A stretch of DNA of 64,000 bases from Lichenicoccus sp965276875 (lineage in GTDB: Bacteria > Pseudomonadota > Alphaproteobacteria > Acetobacterales > Acetobacteraceae), in the NCBI RefSeq assembly GCF_965276875.1, contig NZ_OZ255701.1:1550001-1614000 (forward strand), in the 5' to 3' direction. Below are positions 15,292-24,762 of the stretch, piece after piece. A program made the position numbers and the translations under genes. Within the stretch, counting starts at the first letter, position 1; each line of letters opens with the position of its first letter. A model generated the notes under the pieces. The model did not search any database. It was not told the DNA's origin and was given only the letters and a program-made list of their open reading frames with translations.

Positions 15292-16320
15292 TCAGCCCTT
15301 GACCTCGGAAACCTCACCGCCGTGTTTCTTCTCCGTCAGATGCTGCTCGACATGGCCGCCGAACTGAAAGCGCATCGCCGAGAGCATCTTCTCGGCAAAA
15401 TTGTTGCCGGTGCGGCTGCGGAAGCGCGTGAACAGCGACGCGGTCAGGACCGGCGCCGGCACCGCTTCCTCGATCGCCGCCTCGATGGTCCAGCGGCCCT
15501 CGCCGGAGTCCGCGACCTGGCCGGTATAATCCGACAACGTTTCGTTTTTCGCCAGTGCCGACGCGCACAGATCCAGCAACCAGGACGAGATGACGCTGCC
15601 ACGACGCCAGACTTCGGCGATATCGGGCATGTTCAGGTCGAAGCGCTCAGTCTCGGGCAGATCGTGCGAGTTCTTGTTGCGCAGCACATCAAAGCCCTCG
15701 GCGTAGGCTTCCATGATTCCGTACTCGATGCCGTTATGGACCATCTTGACGAAATGCCCGGCGCCGGCCGGGCCGCAATGTAGATAGCCCTGCTCGGCGC
15801 GCGCATCGAGTGCGGCACCACGATGCGGGGTACGCTCGATCCCGCCAAGCCCTGGTGCCAGCGCCGAGAGGATCGGGTTGATGTGCTCGACTGCGTCCGC
15901 ATCACCGCCGATCATCATGCAATAGCCGCGCTCCAGCCCCCAGACACCGCCGGAGGTCCCGACATCGACGTAGTGCATGCCTTTCTCACGCATCGTCTTT
16001 GCGCGCCGGATATCATCCTTGTAGTAGCTGTTGCCGCCATCGATGACGATGTCGCCCTTGGTCATCAATCCGCACAGGGTTTCGACCGCCTGCTCGGTGA
16101 TCGAACCCGCCGGCAGCATCAGCCATACGGTTCGGGGGGCGGTGAGCTTGCCCACCATGTCGGCAAGGCCGGATGACGATATGCTGCCCTCGGCGCGACC
16201 ACCGATCTGGGAGACCATGTTCGGGTCTCGATCGTAGAGCACCACCTGATGCCCATGACGGGCCAGTCGCACCGATATATTGCCGCCCATCTTGCCAAGG
16301 CCAACGACGCCGATCTGCAT
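15292..16320 (-). CDS. gnd: 6-phosphogluconate dehydrogenase (decarboxylating), short form
   Basis: Oxidises and decarboxylates 6-phosphogluconate to ribulose 5-phosphate. It has about 342 residues, so it is of the short GndA/YqeC-like class, which is often NAD-preferring, and not the 470-residue type. The Rossmann motif IGVVGLGKMGGN is at the start, the substrate motif is VDVGTSGGVWGLERGY, and the catalytic region is KMVHNGIEYGIMEAYAEGF. The ATG at 16320 is chosen because AGGAG lies six bases upstream; an in-frame TTG 15 bases further up lacks a site. A strong hairpin separates it from tal-pgi. Confidence 0.95.
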   Translation of the reverse strand: MQIGVVGLGKMGGNISVRLARHGHQVVLYDRDPNMVSQIGGRAEGSISSSGLADMVGKLTAPRTVWLMLPAGSITEQAVETLCGLMTKGDIVIDGGNSYYKDDIRRAKTMREKGMHYVDVGTSGGVWGLERGYCMMIGGDADAVEHINPILSALAPGLGGIERTPHRGAALDARAEQGYLHCGPAGAGHFVKMVHNGIEYGIMEAYAEGFDVLRNKNSHDLPETERFDLNMPDIAEVWRRGSVISSWLLDLCASALAKNETLSDYTGQVADSGEGRWTIEAAIEEAVPAPVLTASLFTRFRSRTGNNFAEKMLSAMRFQFGGHVEQHLTEKKHGGEVSEVKG

Positions 16321-16366
16321 GTGCAACTCCTGCAAGGAAAAAGGCTCAGCGTATCAGTATGCTAGG

Positions 16367-16412
16367 GCACCTTGGACCCAGACGAAGCTGTTCGCTTTGT
16401 CTGGGTCGGTGC
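16367..16412 (-). terminator. Long intra-operon hairpin between tal-pgi and gnd
   Basis: One base after the tal-pgi stop is a 14-pair stem (16375-16388 with 16394-16407, one G-U pair, five-base loop). It extends by five more pairs (16367-16371 with 16408-16412) across a three-base bulge. No run of T follows on either strand, so it is not a classical Rho-independent terminator. A role in partial termination or in protecting the tkt-tal-pgi mRNA segment is inferred. Confidence 0.5.
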
Positions 16413-16413
16413 A

Positions 16414-19287
16414 CTAGGCGACAGCATCCGCGATGGCGTGTCCCAGCCTGTCCAGGCCGGCTTGCAGGTTGCCCTTGATATGCACCCGCAATGCCCGACG
16501 CCCACGCTCGGCCAACACGTCGAAATCACCGCGCGCCTGCGCCGCCTTGACGATGCCGAATGTGAATGTCTCACCCGGAACCGGCAGGTCCGCGGCGTCA
16601 TCGGCGGTGATCTGCAGAAACACGCCGCTGTTCGGGCCACCCTTGTAGGCCTGACCGGTCGAGTGCAGAAAGCGTGGTCCGAACTCGGCGCAGGTGGCGA
16701 GGTGCGTGGCATCCCGGATAGCAAGCCGGGCGGTCTGAATCCAGGCGCGAGTCGCCTCATCACGCTCGATATAGGCGAGCAACGCCACGTAATCTCCCGG
16801 CTTGGCGCGCGCGAAATGCGCCTTCAACACCGCATTCAGCGTACCACCTCCAAGTGCCCTTGCATTGGCAGGATCGGCAAAAACGCTGAAGTCGCCGTCC
16901 GAACCGAACGCCTCCTCGCCGGGCAACGTGCCGGTGTCGTTATAGGCGTCGGTCAGCTTGCGGGTGGCGATCTTGCTGGCCTCGACATCGGGCTGGTCAA
17001 AGGCATCGATGCCGATGATCGATCCAGCGACCGCGGTTGCAAACTCCCAGTGGAAGAACTCCTGGACGATCTGCAACGGTGAGGCGAGCGCGATGGTGAC
17101 CACCGGTTGGCCGGCCTGCTTCAGCGCGGCAATGGCGGCGTCCTGCGTCGGGTCGGCGGAATCGTTCAGGCGCAGATAAGCGAACACACGATCGGCGCCG
17201 TAATGCGCCGGCGAGGCCAGGGTCTCGCCATCGATGGGAATTAGACCATGACCGTTCTTGCCCGTGGATTCCGCCATCAACTGCTCGAGCCAGGCGCCCA
17301 TATCGGCAATACCGGGCGAGGCGGCGATGGTCACCTTGTCGCGCCCGTGTTTTGCACAAACGCCCAGGAAGGTGCCGAGCTGCACACCCGGGTTCTGCAG
17401 CGGCGGTGAGCCGGCGCCGCACGCATAGGCCATGCGCTGGCCGCATTCGAGGAACTCACGCAAATCGATGCCGGCGGCAGCGGCCGGAACCAGGCCGAAG
17501 TTCGACAGCACCGAGTAGCGGCCGCCGATCTGCTTATCGCCATGGAAGATCTTCCAGAACCCGTCCTTCCTGGCCACATCCTCCATGTGCGAGCCTGCAT
17601 CGGTGACCGCGACGAAATGGCTGCCCGCCTTGTCCGCGCCCACAGCGTGCGACATCTTGTCGAAGAAATACGCCTTGAGGATGTTCGGCTCGAGCGTGCC
17701 GCCGGACTTCGAGGAGACGATCACCAGGGTTTGGGCGAGATCGACCTTGGCCGCGAACGAGGCCACCTGTTGCGGGTCCGTGCTGTCCAGCACATGCAGC
17801 GACGGAAACCCGCCGCGCTGGCCGAAGGTCTCCGCCAGCACTTCCGGACCGAGGCTGGAGCCGCCCATGCCGAGCAACAACACATGCGCGAAACCGCGCT
17901 GCTTGACCTCATCCTGGAAGCTGGTGAGTTCGTCCAGCGCCGACAGCCGCTCGTCGATGATGCCGAGCCAGGCCAGCCACTTGCCCTCGTCGCCATTGGT
18001 CCAGACGGCGGCGTCGCGGTCCCAGACCCGACGCACGGTGCCGTCCTTGCGCCACGCCTCGAGACTGTCCTTGAAGGCCGCGTCCAGGGGTTCCGGCAGG
18101 CTGATCTCGGTATGGGTCAGCCGATCGCCGGCGAGCGTCATCTGCTTGGCCGCGACCGCGCCGAGAAGCTGATCGAACGCGTCGGCAAAGGAATTTACAC
18201 CGTCCGCCACCAGCTTGGCGGTCACACCGGGCAGATCGAGGCCCAGCCGATCGGTCTCGGCGAGAACATGCTTGGCTGCATCGACATCCTCGATCAGCGC
18301 GTTGCGGGCCACGCCGTGGTCGCGGAACGCATCCATCGTTGCCGGCGGCATGGTGTTGACGGTGTCCGCGCCGACCAGCTCCTCGACGTACAGCACATCG
18401 CTATAGGCCTTGTCCTTGGTCCCGGTGCTGGCCCACAGCAGGCGCTGCGGATTGGCGCCGGCATCGGCCAGCTTCTTCCAGCGTGGACTCGCCGAGACTT
18501 CAAGATAATGCTGGTAAGCGAGCTTGGCGTTGGCGATGGCGACCTTGCCGCGCAGCGATTTGAGCGTGGCGGAATCCGGATCATTGCGACCTAGTCGAGC
18601 GTCGATCTCCTTGTCGATCAGCCCGTCGATACGACTGACGAAGAACGAGGCGACGCTGGCGATCTTGTCGATCGGCTCGCTTTTCTGGTGGCGCGCCTCA
18701 AGGCCCTGCATGTAGGCCTCAAGCACCTTCTTGTAGGCCTCGATCGAGAACAGCAACGTCACGTTGATGTTGATGCCTTCGGAGATGAGCGTGCGGATCG
18801 CCGGAACGCCTGGCTCGGTACCCGGCACCTTGACCATCAGGTTGGGGCGCCCGACTGTCTTCCACAGACGACGCGCTTCGACGATGGTTGGCTCCGTATG
18901 CAGGCCGAGATAGGGGGAGACCTCCAGGCTGACATAGCCATCAAGCCCACCTGTCTCGTCCCACACCGGCTTCAGCACTTCCGCGGCCGTACGGATGTCG
19001 TCGATCGCCATCGTCTCGTAGAGGGTACTGACCTCGGAATTGCCGGCGGCGACGAGTTGCTTGAACTGCTCGTCATAGTCGGTGCCGTGCCCCATCGCCT
19101 TTTCGAAAATCGACGGGTTCGAGGTCACGCCCTTCAGCCGGTCGTCCCGGATCAGGGCGGCCAGCTTGCCCTCCATCAGGAACGACCGCTGGATGAAATC
19201 GAGCCAGGGCGATTGCTTGAATTGCTCCAGCGCGCGCAGGGGATTGTCGGTCTGCGACGCACCCGGCGTCTTCTGCACGACGTTCAT
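16414..19287 (-). CDS. tal-pgi: Bifunctional transaldolase / glucose-6-phosphate isomerase
   Basis: A fused enzyme of about 957 residues. The N-terminal part (about 1-375) is a transaldolase, with VTSNPSIFEKAM at 54-65 and the Schiff-base lysine (K153) in LMVKVPGTEPG. The motif GININVTLLFSIEAYK follows. The C-terminal part (about 400-957) is phosphoglucose isomerase, shown by LLGMGGSSLGPEVL, VSSKSGGTLEPN, GDKQIGGRYSVLS and HSTGQAYKGGPN. The fusion links the sugar rearrangements of the non-oxidative branch to regeneration of glucose 6-phosphate and is known from Acetobacteraceae. The ATG at 19287 is preceded by a strong GGGGAGG site and lies one base after the tkt stop. Confidence 0.96.
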   Translation of the reverse strand: MNVVQKTPGASQTDNPLRALEQFKQSPWLDFIQRSFLMEGKLAALIRDDRLKGVTSNPSIFEKAMGHGTDYDEQFKQLVAAGNSEVSTLYETMAIDDIRTAAEVLKPVWDETGGLDGYVSLEVSPYLGLHTEPTIVEARRLWKTVGRPNLMVKVPGTEPGVPAIRTLISEGININVTLLFSIEAYKKVLEAYMQGLEARHQKSEPIDKIASVASFFVSRIDGLIDKEIDARLGRNDPDSATLKSLRGKVAIANAKLAYQHYLEVSASPRWKKLADAGANPQRLLWASTGTKDKAYSDVLYVEELVGADTVNTMPPATMDAFRDHGVARNALIEDVDAAKHVLAETDRLGLDLPGVTAKLVADGVNSFADAFDQLLGAVAAKQMTLAGDRLTHTEISLPEPLDAAFKDSLEAWRKDGTVRRVWDRDAAVWTNGDEGKWLAWLGIIDERLSALDELTSFQDEVKQRGFAHVLLLGMGGSSLGPEVLAETFGQRGGFPSLHVLDSTDPQQVASFAAKVDLAQTLVIVSSKSGGTLEPNILKAYFFDKMSHAVGADKAGSHFVAVTDAGSHMEDVARKDGFWKIFHGDKQIGGRYSVLSNFGLVPAAAAGIDLREFLECGQRMAYACGAGSPPLQNPGVQLGTFLGVCAKHGRDKVTIAASPGIADMGAWLEQLMAESTGKNGHGLIPIDGETLASPAHYGADRVFAYLRLNDSADPTQDAAIAALKQAGQPVVTIALASPLQIVQEFFHWEFATAVAGSIIGIDAFDQPDVEASKIATRKLTDAYNDTGTLPGEEAFGSDGDFSVFADPANARALGGGTLNAVLKAHFARAKPGDYVALLAYIERDEATRAWIQTARLAIRDATHLATCAEFGPRFLHSTGQAYKGGPNSGVFLQITADDAADLPVPGETFTFGIVKAAQARGDFDVLAERGRRALRVHIKGNLQAGLDRLGHAIADAVA

Positions 19288-19288
19288 G

Positions 19289-21439
19289 TCACGCCTCCCC
19301 TCTTGATTTCGCCATGTGTGATTTCGCCTGCTTGCGCGCCTCTTCAAGCACGCGCTCGGGGGTGAAGCCGAACTTCTCCTGCAACGCGCTCAACGGCGCC
19401 GAGGCCCCGAACGTACGCATCACCACCATGCTGCCTGTAGCGCCCGCGTAGCGGTCCCAGCCGAGTGCCGCCGCCTGCTCGACCACCACCCGGCCGGTGA
19501 CCGCGGGCGGCAGCACGCTGTCGCGATAGGCCTGGCTCTGCTGCTCGAACAACTCCCAGCATGGCATCGAGACGACCCGCGCACGGGTGCCCTCGGCCTT
19601 CAAGGTTTCATAGGCCCCGACCGCGAGGGCGAGTTCGGTGCCGGTCGCCATCAGGATCACTTCTGGCGTGCCCTCGCAGTCGGCGAGCACATAGGCACCC
19701 TTCGCCAGACCCGACGCCGGCGCGTACTTGCTGCGATCGAGCGTCGGCATCGGCTGACGGCTCAAGGCCAGCGCCGCCGGCTGCTCCTTGAGCGGCAGCA
19801 CCAGGCGCCACGCCTCGGCCACTTCGTTGGCGTCGCCCGGCCGGATCGTCAGCAGCCCGGGGGTGGCACGCAACTGCGCCAGCTGCTCGATCGGCTGATG
19901 CGTCGGTCCATCCTCGCCGACACCGATGCTGTCATGTGTGAAGATATAGAGAACCGGCAGCTCCATGATCGCCGCGAGCCGGATCGGCGGCTTCATGTAG
20001 TCGCTGAAGATCAGAAAGCCGGAGCAGTAGGCGCGCATCCCCGACAGCGCGATGCCATTGCAGATCGACCCCATCGCATGCTCGCGCACGCCGAAATGCA
20101 GGTTGCGGCCGCCGTAATTCGATTGCTCGAAGCTGCCCGCACCCTGGAACTTGAGATCGCTCTTGGTCGAGGGGGAGAGGTCGGCCGCACCGCCGATGAG
20201 CCAGGGGAGGTTGGGGGCAATCGCATTGAGCACCTTGCCGGAGCTCTCGCGCGACGCGACCCCTTTCGCGCTCGCCTCGAAGGTCGGGATCTCGCTATCC
20301 CAACCCTCGGGAAGCGTGTGCTCGTTGATCATGTCGAGCTCGGCGGCGAGTTCGGGATACTCCGAACGGTAGCGCGCGAACAGCGCATCCCAATCGCGTC
20401 GCAGCGCCGCACCCCGCGCACCGACGCCCGCCGCGAAATGCTCGCGCACGCCATCAGGCACGTAGAACTGCTTGTCTTCCGGAAACCCGTAGGCGCGCTT
20501 GGCGCCCTTGACCTCATCGGCGCCGAGCGGCTCGCCATGCGCCTCGCGGGTGCCCGCCTTATGCGGCGCGCCATAGCCGATGGTGCTGTGCACGACGATG
20601 AAGCTCGGCTTGTCGGTGATGCCGCGCACCGCGTCGAGGCGCGCGCGGATTGTCGCCGTGTCGTTGGCGTCCGGCACCTCGGACACCGCCCAGCCGTAGG
20701 CCTCGAAGCGCTTATGGGTGTCCTCGATGAAGGCGAGCGACGTGGATCCCTCGATGCTGATCTGGTTGCTGTCGTAGATCCAGGTCAGGTTCGACAGGCC
20801 GAGATGGCCAGCCAGGGAGGCCGCCTCGCTGGCCACGCCTTCCATCATGTCGCCGTCGCCGCAGAGCACATAGACATGGCTGTCGAACAGCGTGAAACCC
20901 GGCTTGTTGTAGCGATCGGCCATCCATTTCGCCGCCATCGCCATGCCGACGGAGTTGCCGCAGCCCTGTCCGAGCGGGCCAGTCGTGGTCTCGACGCCGG
21001 AGGTGAAGCGGTATTCCGGATGGCCGGGGGTCTTGCTGCTCATCTGCCGGAACTGCTTGAGGTCGTCCAAGGTCAGTGACGGCGCATTGTGCCCGTCCTT
21101 GGCAGTCGCATCCTCATTGACCTCGATGACGCCAGCCAGATAGATCAGCGAATACAGCAGCATCGACGCGTGCCCGACCGACAGCACAAAGCGATCGCGC
21201 CCGGGCCAGCGTGGCTCGGCCGGATCGTAGCGCAGCACTTCCTGCCACAGCGTGTAGGCGACCGGCGCCAGACCCATCGGCGTACCCGGATGGCCGGAAT
21301 TGGCCTTCTGCACCGCATCCATCGCCAGCGTGCGGATGGTATTGATGCAGAGCTGATCGATCCCGCCGGTCGGACTGCCGCCGCCATCAGGCGCCATCAC
21401 GAAAGCGGTCCGCGCACGGTGATCCGTCATTGAACGCAT
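19289..21439 (-). CDS. tkt: Transketolase
   Basis: First gene of the pentose phosphate operon; a thiamine-diphosphate enzyme that moves two-carbon units between sugar phosphates. It has 716 residues. Landmarks are ANSGHPGTPMGLAPVAYTLW, the cofactor motif GDGDMMEGVASEAASLAG, GYGAPHKAGTREAHGEPLG, and the pyrimidine-domain block FGVREHAMGSICNGIALSG. The start at 21439 has GGAGG ten bases upstream; an ATG three codons on (21430) is also possible. The operon promoter must lie in 21440-21612. Confidence 0.95.
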   Translation of the reverse strand: MRSMTDHRARTAFVMAPDGGGSPTGGIDQLCINTIRTLAMDAVQKANSGHPGTPMGLAPVAYTLWQEVLRYDPAEPRWPGRDRFVLSVGHASMLLYSLIYLAGVIEVNEDATAKDGHNAPSLTLDDLKQFRQMSSKTPGHPEYRFTSGVETTTGPLGQGCGNSVGMAMAAKWMADRYNKPGFTLFDSHVYVLCGDGDMMEGVASEAASLAGHLGLSNLTWIYDSNQISIEGSTSLAFIEDTHKRFEAYGWAVSEVPDANDTATIRARLDAVRGITDKPSFIVVHSTIGYGAPHKAGTREAHGEPLGADEVKGAKRAYGFPEDKQFYVPDGVREHFAAGVGARGAALRRDWDALFARYRSEYPELAAELDMINEHTLPEGWDSEIPTFEASAKGVASRESSGKVLNAIAPNLPWLIGGAADLSPSTKSDLKFQGAGSFEQSNYGGRNLHFGVREHAMGSICNGIALSGMRAYCSGFLIFSDYMKPPIRLAAIMELPVLYIFTHDSIGVGEDGPTHQPIEQLAQLRATPGLLTIRPGDANEVAEAWRLVLPLKEQPAALALSRQPMPTLDRSKYAPASGLAKGAYVLADCEGTPEVILMATGTELALAVGAYETLKAEGTRARVVSMPCWELFEQQSQAYRDSVLPPAVTGRVVVEQAAALGWDRYAGATGSMVVMRTFGASAPLSALQEKFGFTPERVLEEARKQAKSHMAKSRGEA

Positions 21440-21612
21440 GAAAACCCGTCCTCCGTGGTCGATTGCACGTCACGTCAACGCGCTGCCCCGCTCGGAGTGG
21501 CAACGCACCGCGCCATCCGGGGCCACCGCGAAACCGGTCCACCCGCTATCACGAAACTTCGACGGTGCCTATCCCGACGCAACCGGACCTGGCGGAGGCG
21601 GTGAGACCGCCG
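21440..21612. other. Intergenic region upstream of tkt
   Basis: This 173-base gap carries the tkt operon promoter and the 3' end of the RND pump gene, both on the minus strand. A short hairpin, GGCGGT-GAG-ACCGCC (21597-21611), directly follows the pump stop but has no T tract. I could not pick out a convincing -35/-10 pair and see no coding potential. Confidence 0.4.
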
Positions 21613-24600
21613 TCAGCGATGCTTGCGCTCGGTGCCGATGCCCAGCTTGCGATGAAACCACTCGCGACCGGTCTGGCAGGTGACATAGAGCATCGGGATG
21701 ATGAAGATACCGATGCCGCTGGCTGCCAGCATGCCCGCGAACACGGGAGTTCCTACGTCGCGCCGGCTCAGGGCCGCCGCCCCGGTCGCCGTCACCAGCG
21801 GCAACAGGCCGAGAATGAACGCAAACGACGTCATCATAACCGCGCGGAACCGCATATGCGCGCCCTGCTCTGCGGCAGCGCGTATGCTCTCTCCGGCGTC
21901 GCGCCGCTCCATCGCGAATTCAACGATCAGGATGCCGTTCTTGGCCGACAGCGCGATCAATACAACGAAGCCGATCTGAGCATATAGATCGAGCGACAGC
22001 CCGGTGAGGTAGATGCCGATCATCGCGCCCAGGATGCCGACCGACACCGACAGCAGCACCGCCACCGGAATGATCCAGCTCTCATAGAGGGCCACCAGGA
22101 ACAAGTAGGCAAACAGCAGCGACATCGCCAGGATGATGGTGGTCTTGCCGCTCGCCTGGACCTCCTGATAGGCGGTGCTGGTCCACTCGAAGCTGTAGCC
22201 GGACTGCAGCGTCTTTTTCGAGATCGCCTGCATCGTCGCGAGCGCGGTTCCGGACGAGACCCCGGGGGCCGCGCCGCCGTTGATGGTGATCGCGCGGTAG
22301 TTGTTGTAGCGCGTGATCGCCTGCGGGCCGGTGACGATCTTGAGCGTGGCCAGCGCGCGCAGCGGCACGGTGCCGCCGGTGTTGTTGCGCACATAGATCT
22401 GCCAGATGTCGTCGATGCTGGAGCGATCGCGCGCCTCGGCCTGCACGTTGACCTGCCAGATACGCCCAAACTCGTTGAACTGATTGACATACACGCTGCC
22501 CAGCGTGGCCTGCAGGGCGGTGAAGATGTCGTTGATGTTTACACCGAGGGCGTTCGCCTTTACCCGGTCGATATCCAGATAGAGCGATGGGTTGGTCGCG
22601 GTGAAGGTGGAGAACACCCGCGCCAGGGCGTGATTGCCATTGGCGGCGGCAATCAATCCGCGCGCCTCGGCGCCGAGTTGCGTCGGCGACTGTCCCTGCA
22701 GCGCCTCGAGTTCGTACTGGAAGCCGCCGGCGGGCGACAGGCCAATGATCGGCGGCAGATTGAACGGAAACACCGTAGCCGCCCGGATCGCCTGTGACTC
22801 GCCGAAGACGCGTCCAATCAGCGCCTTGACATGGGTGTCCGCCGCGGTGCGCTGACCGAACGGCTTGAGCCGGGTGAACACGAAGCCGACATTCGGTTCC
22901 TGGACACCGTCGAGGAACGAGTAGCCGATGACCGCGAAGGTGTGCAGCGCCCCCGGCAATGCCGCATCCATCTTCTCGACCTTATGGATCACCAGGCTGG
23001 TGCGCGCCACGGACGCCCCGTCCGGCAACTGCACGTTGGTAAAGAAGCCGCCCTGGTCCTCCTCGGGCAGGAAGCCGAGCGGCAGCGTCGTCTGGATCAG
23101 GACCACGCCGACGCCGCAGAGCACCACCGCCAGCACGCCGCCGATGGCAAACCGGACGAGCTTGCCGACGGTGCGGGAGTAGCCGTTTCGGGTGTGGTCG
23201 ATGCCGTTCAGCACCCGGCCCATGATCCCGCGCCGCTCGCCGCGATGGCGCAGAAACACGCCGCACAGCGCCGGCGACAGGGTCAGCGCGTTCAGCGCCG
23301 AGATCAGCATCGCCGCGATGATGGTCACCGCGAACTGCTGGAACAGCACGCCGGACAGTCCGGGAATGAAGGCGATCGGTATGAACACCGACAGCAGCAC
23401 CAGCGTGATGGCAAGGATCGGGGCGGTGATCTGAGTCATCGCCTTGCGCGCCGCTTCGGGCGGCGTGATCTCCGGCTCCTCCTCCATCACCCGCTCGACA
23501 TTCTCCACCACGACGATGGCGTCATCGACGACCAGGCCGATCGCCAGCACCATCGCCAGCAGCGAGACGGTGTTGGCGGTGAAACCTAGCGCCAGCATGA
23601 TCGCGAACGCGCCGATCAGGCTCACCGGCACCGCCACGGTCGGAATGATGGTCGCGCGCAGGTTGCCCAGGAACAGGAACACCACGATGACGACGAGGAC
23701 GAACGCCTCGGACAAGGTCACCAGCACCTCGTGCACGGTGGCCCGCACGAAATCGGTGCTGTCGTAGGTGACGTTGTAGGTCAATCCTGGGGGAAAGCGC
23801 TGCGCCAGATGCGTGAGCACTCCCTTGACCGCGGTCGCGGTCTGCAGCGCGTTGGCGCCGGGAGACAGATAGATCGCCAGCGCCACCGAGGGCTTGCCGT
23901 CGAACCGCGACTCCGAATCCAGGTTCTCCGCGCCGAGCGCGATCCGTGCGACGTCCTTGAGCTTCAGGGTGGACCCGTCCGGATTGGCACGGATGATGAT
24001 GTTGCCGAACTGCGCGGGTGTCAGCAGACGCCCCTGGGTCTGCACGTTGAGCTGGTATTGCTGGTTGGGTCCGGTGGGGCGGGCGCCGACGCGGCCAACG
24101 GCGGCCACCGTGTTCTGCGCACTGATCGCGTTGATCAGGTCGCTCGGCGCCAGGTTGAGCTGCGCCAGACGGGCATTGTCGAACCACACGCGCATGGAAT
24201 ATTGCTGCCGCGACAGCAGGGTCGCCTGGCCAACGCCGAGCGTGCGGGAAATCTCGTCGATAATGTTGATCGTCATATAGTTGGCGATGAACAGCGTATC
24301 TAAATTCGACTTCGGACTGAAGAAGTTCACGAACATCAGGATCGCCGACGATTGCTTCTTCACTGTCAGGCCCTCCGCCTGCACGGTCGCCGGCAACTGC
24401 GCATTCGCGGTCTGCACGCGGTTGAGCACGTTGACCGTGTCGATGTCGGCATCGCTGCCGAGCTCGAAGCTGACGGTCAGCCGGTAGGAGCCGTCATTGC
24501 CGCTATCCGATGTCATGTAGATCGACTTGTCGACACCGACGACCTGCGCCTCGATCGGCTGCGCCACCGCCTCTTCCACGACCGCCGCCGAGGCACCCGG

Positions 24601-24750
24601 ATAGGTTGCATTCACCTGCACCTGGGGCGGCACGATGTCGGGAAACTGCGCCACTGGAATGCGCGTCAGCCCGACGGCACCGGCCAGGGTGATGACGATG
24701 GCAATGACGATCGCCAGCCGTGGCCGGTCGATAAAGACTCCGGAGATCAT
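21613..24750 (-). CDS. RND multidrug efflux pump, HAE1 (AcrB) family
   Basis: Inner-membrane proton-driven drug exporter of 1045 residues, the standard AcrB size. The N-terminus FIDRPRLAIVIAIVITLAG, the porter motif FPDIVPPQVQVNATYPGA, and the twin aspartates of helix 4 in AIGLVVDDAIVVVENVERVM are all intact. The last form the proton relay. Twelve membrane helices and two large periplasmic loops are evident. It is 12 bases downstream of its adaptor gene. No outer-membrane TolC-like gene is present nearby, so the channel must come from elsewhere. The substrates cannot be predicted. Confidence 0.95.
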   Translation of the reverse strand: MISGVFIDRPRLAIVIAIVITLAGAVGLTRIPVAQFPDIVPPQVQVNATYPGASAAVVEEAVAQPIEAQVVGVDKSIYMTSDSGNDGSYRLTVSFELGSDADIDTVNVLNRVQTANAQLPATVQAEGLTVKKQSSAILMFVNFFSPKSNLDTLFIANYMTINIIDEISRTLGVGQATLLSRQQYSMRVWFDNARLAQLNLAPSDLINAISAQNTVAAVGRVGARPTGPNQQYQLNVQTQGRLLTPAQFGNIIIRANPDGSTLKLKDVARIALGAENLDSESRFDGKPSVALAIYLSPGANALQTATAVKGVLTHLAQRFPPGLTYNVTYDSTDFVRATVHEVLVTLSEAFVLVVIVVFLFLGNLRATIIPTVAVPVSLIGAFAIMLALGFTANTVSLLAMVLAIGLVVDDAIVVVENVERVMEEEPEITPPEAARKAMTQITAPILAITLVLLSVFIPIAFIPGLSGVLFQQFAVTIIAAMLISALNALTLSPALCGVFLRHRGERRGIMGRVLNGIDHTRNGYSRTVGKLVRFAIGGVLAVVLCGVGVVLIQTTLPLGFLPEEDQGGFFTNVQLPDGASVARTSLVIHKVEKMDAALPGALHTFAVIGYSFLDGVQEPNVGFVFTRLKPFGQRTAADTHVKALIGRVFGESQAIRAATVFPFNLPPIIGLSPAGGFQYELEALQGQSPTQLGAEARGLIAAANGNHALARVFSTFTATNPSLYLDIDRVKANALGVNINDIFTALQATLGSVYVNQFNEFGRIWQVNVQAEARDRSSIDDIWQIYVRNNTGGTVPLRALATLKIVTGPQAITRYNNYRAITINGGAAPGVSSGTALATMQAISKKTLQSGYSFEWTSTAYQEVQASGKTTIILAMSLLFAYLFLVALYESWIIPVAVLLSVSVGILGAMIGIYLTGLSLDLYAQIGFVVLIALSAKNGILIVEFAMERRDAGESIRAAAEQGAHMRFRAVMMTSFAFILGLLPLVTATGAAALSRRDVGTPVFAGMLAASGIGIFIIPMLYVTCQTGREWFHRKLGIGTERKHR

Positions 24751-24762
24751 TGTGCTATTCCG

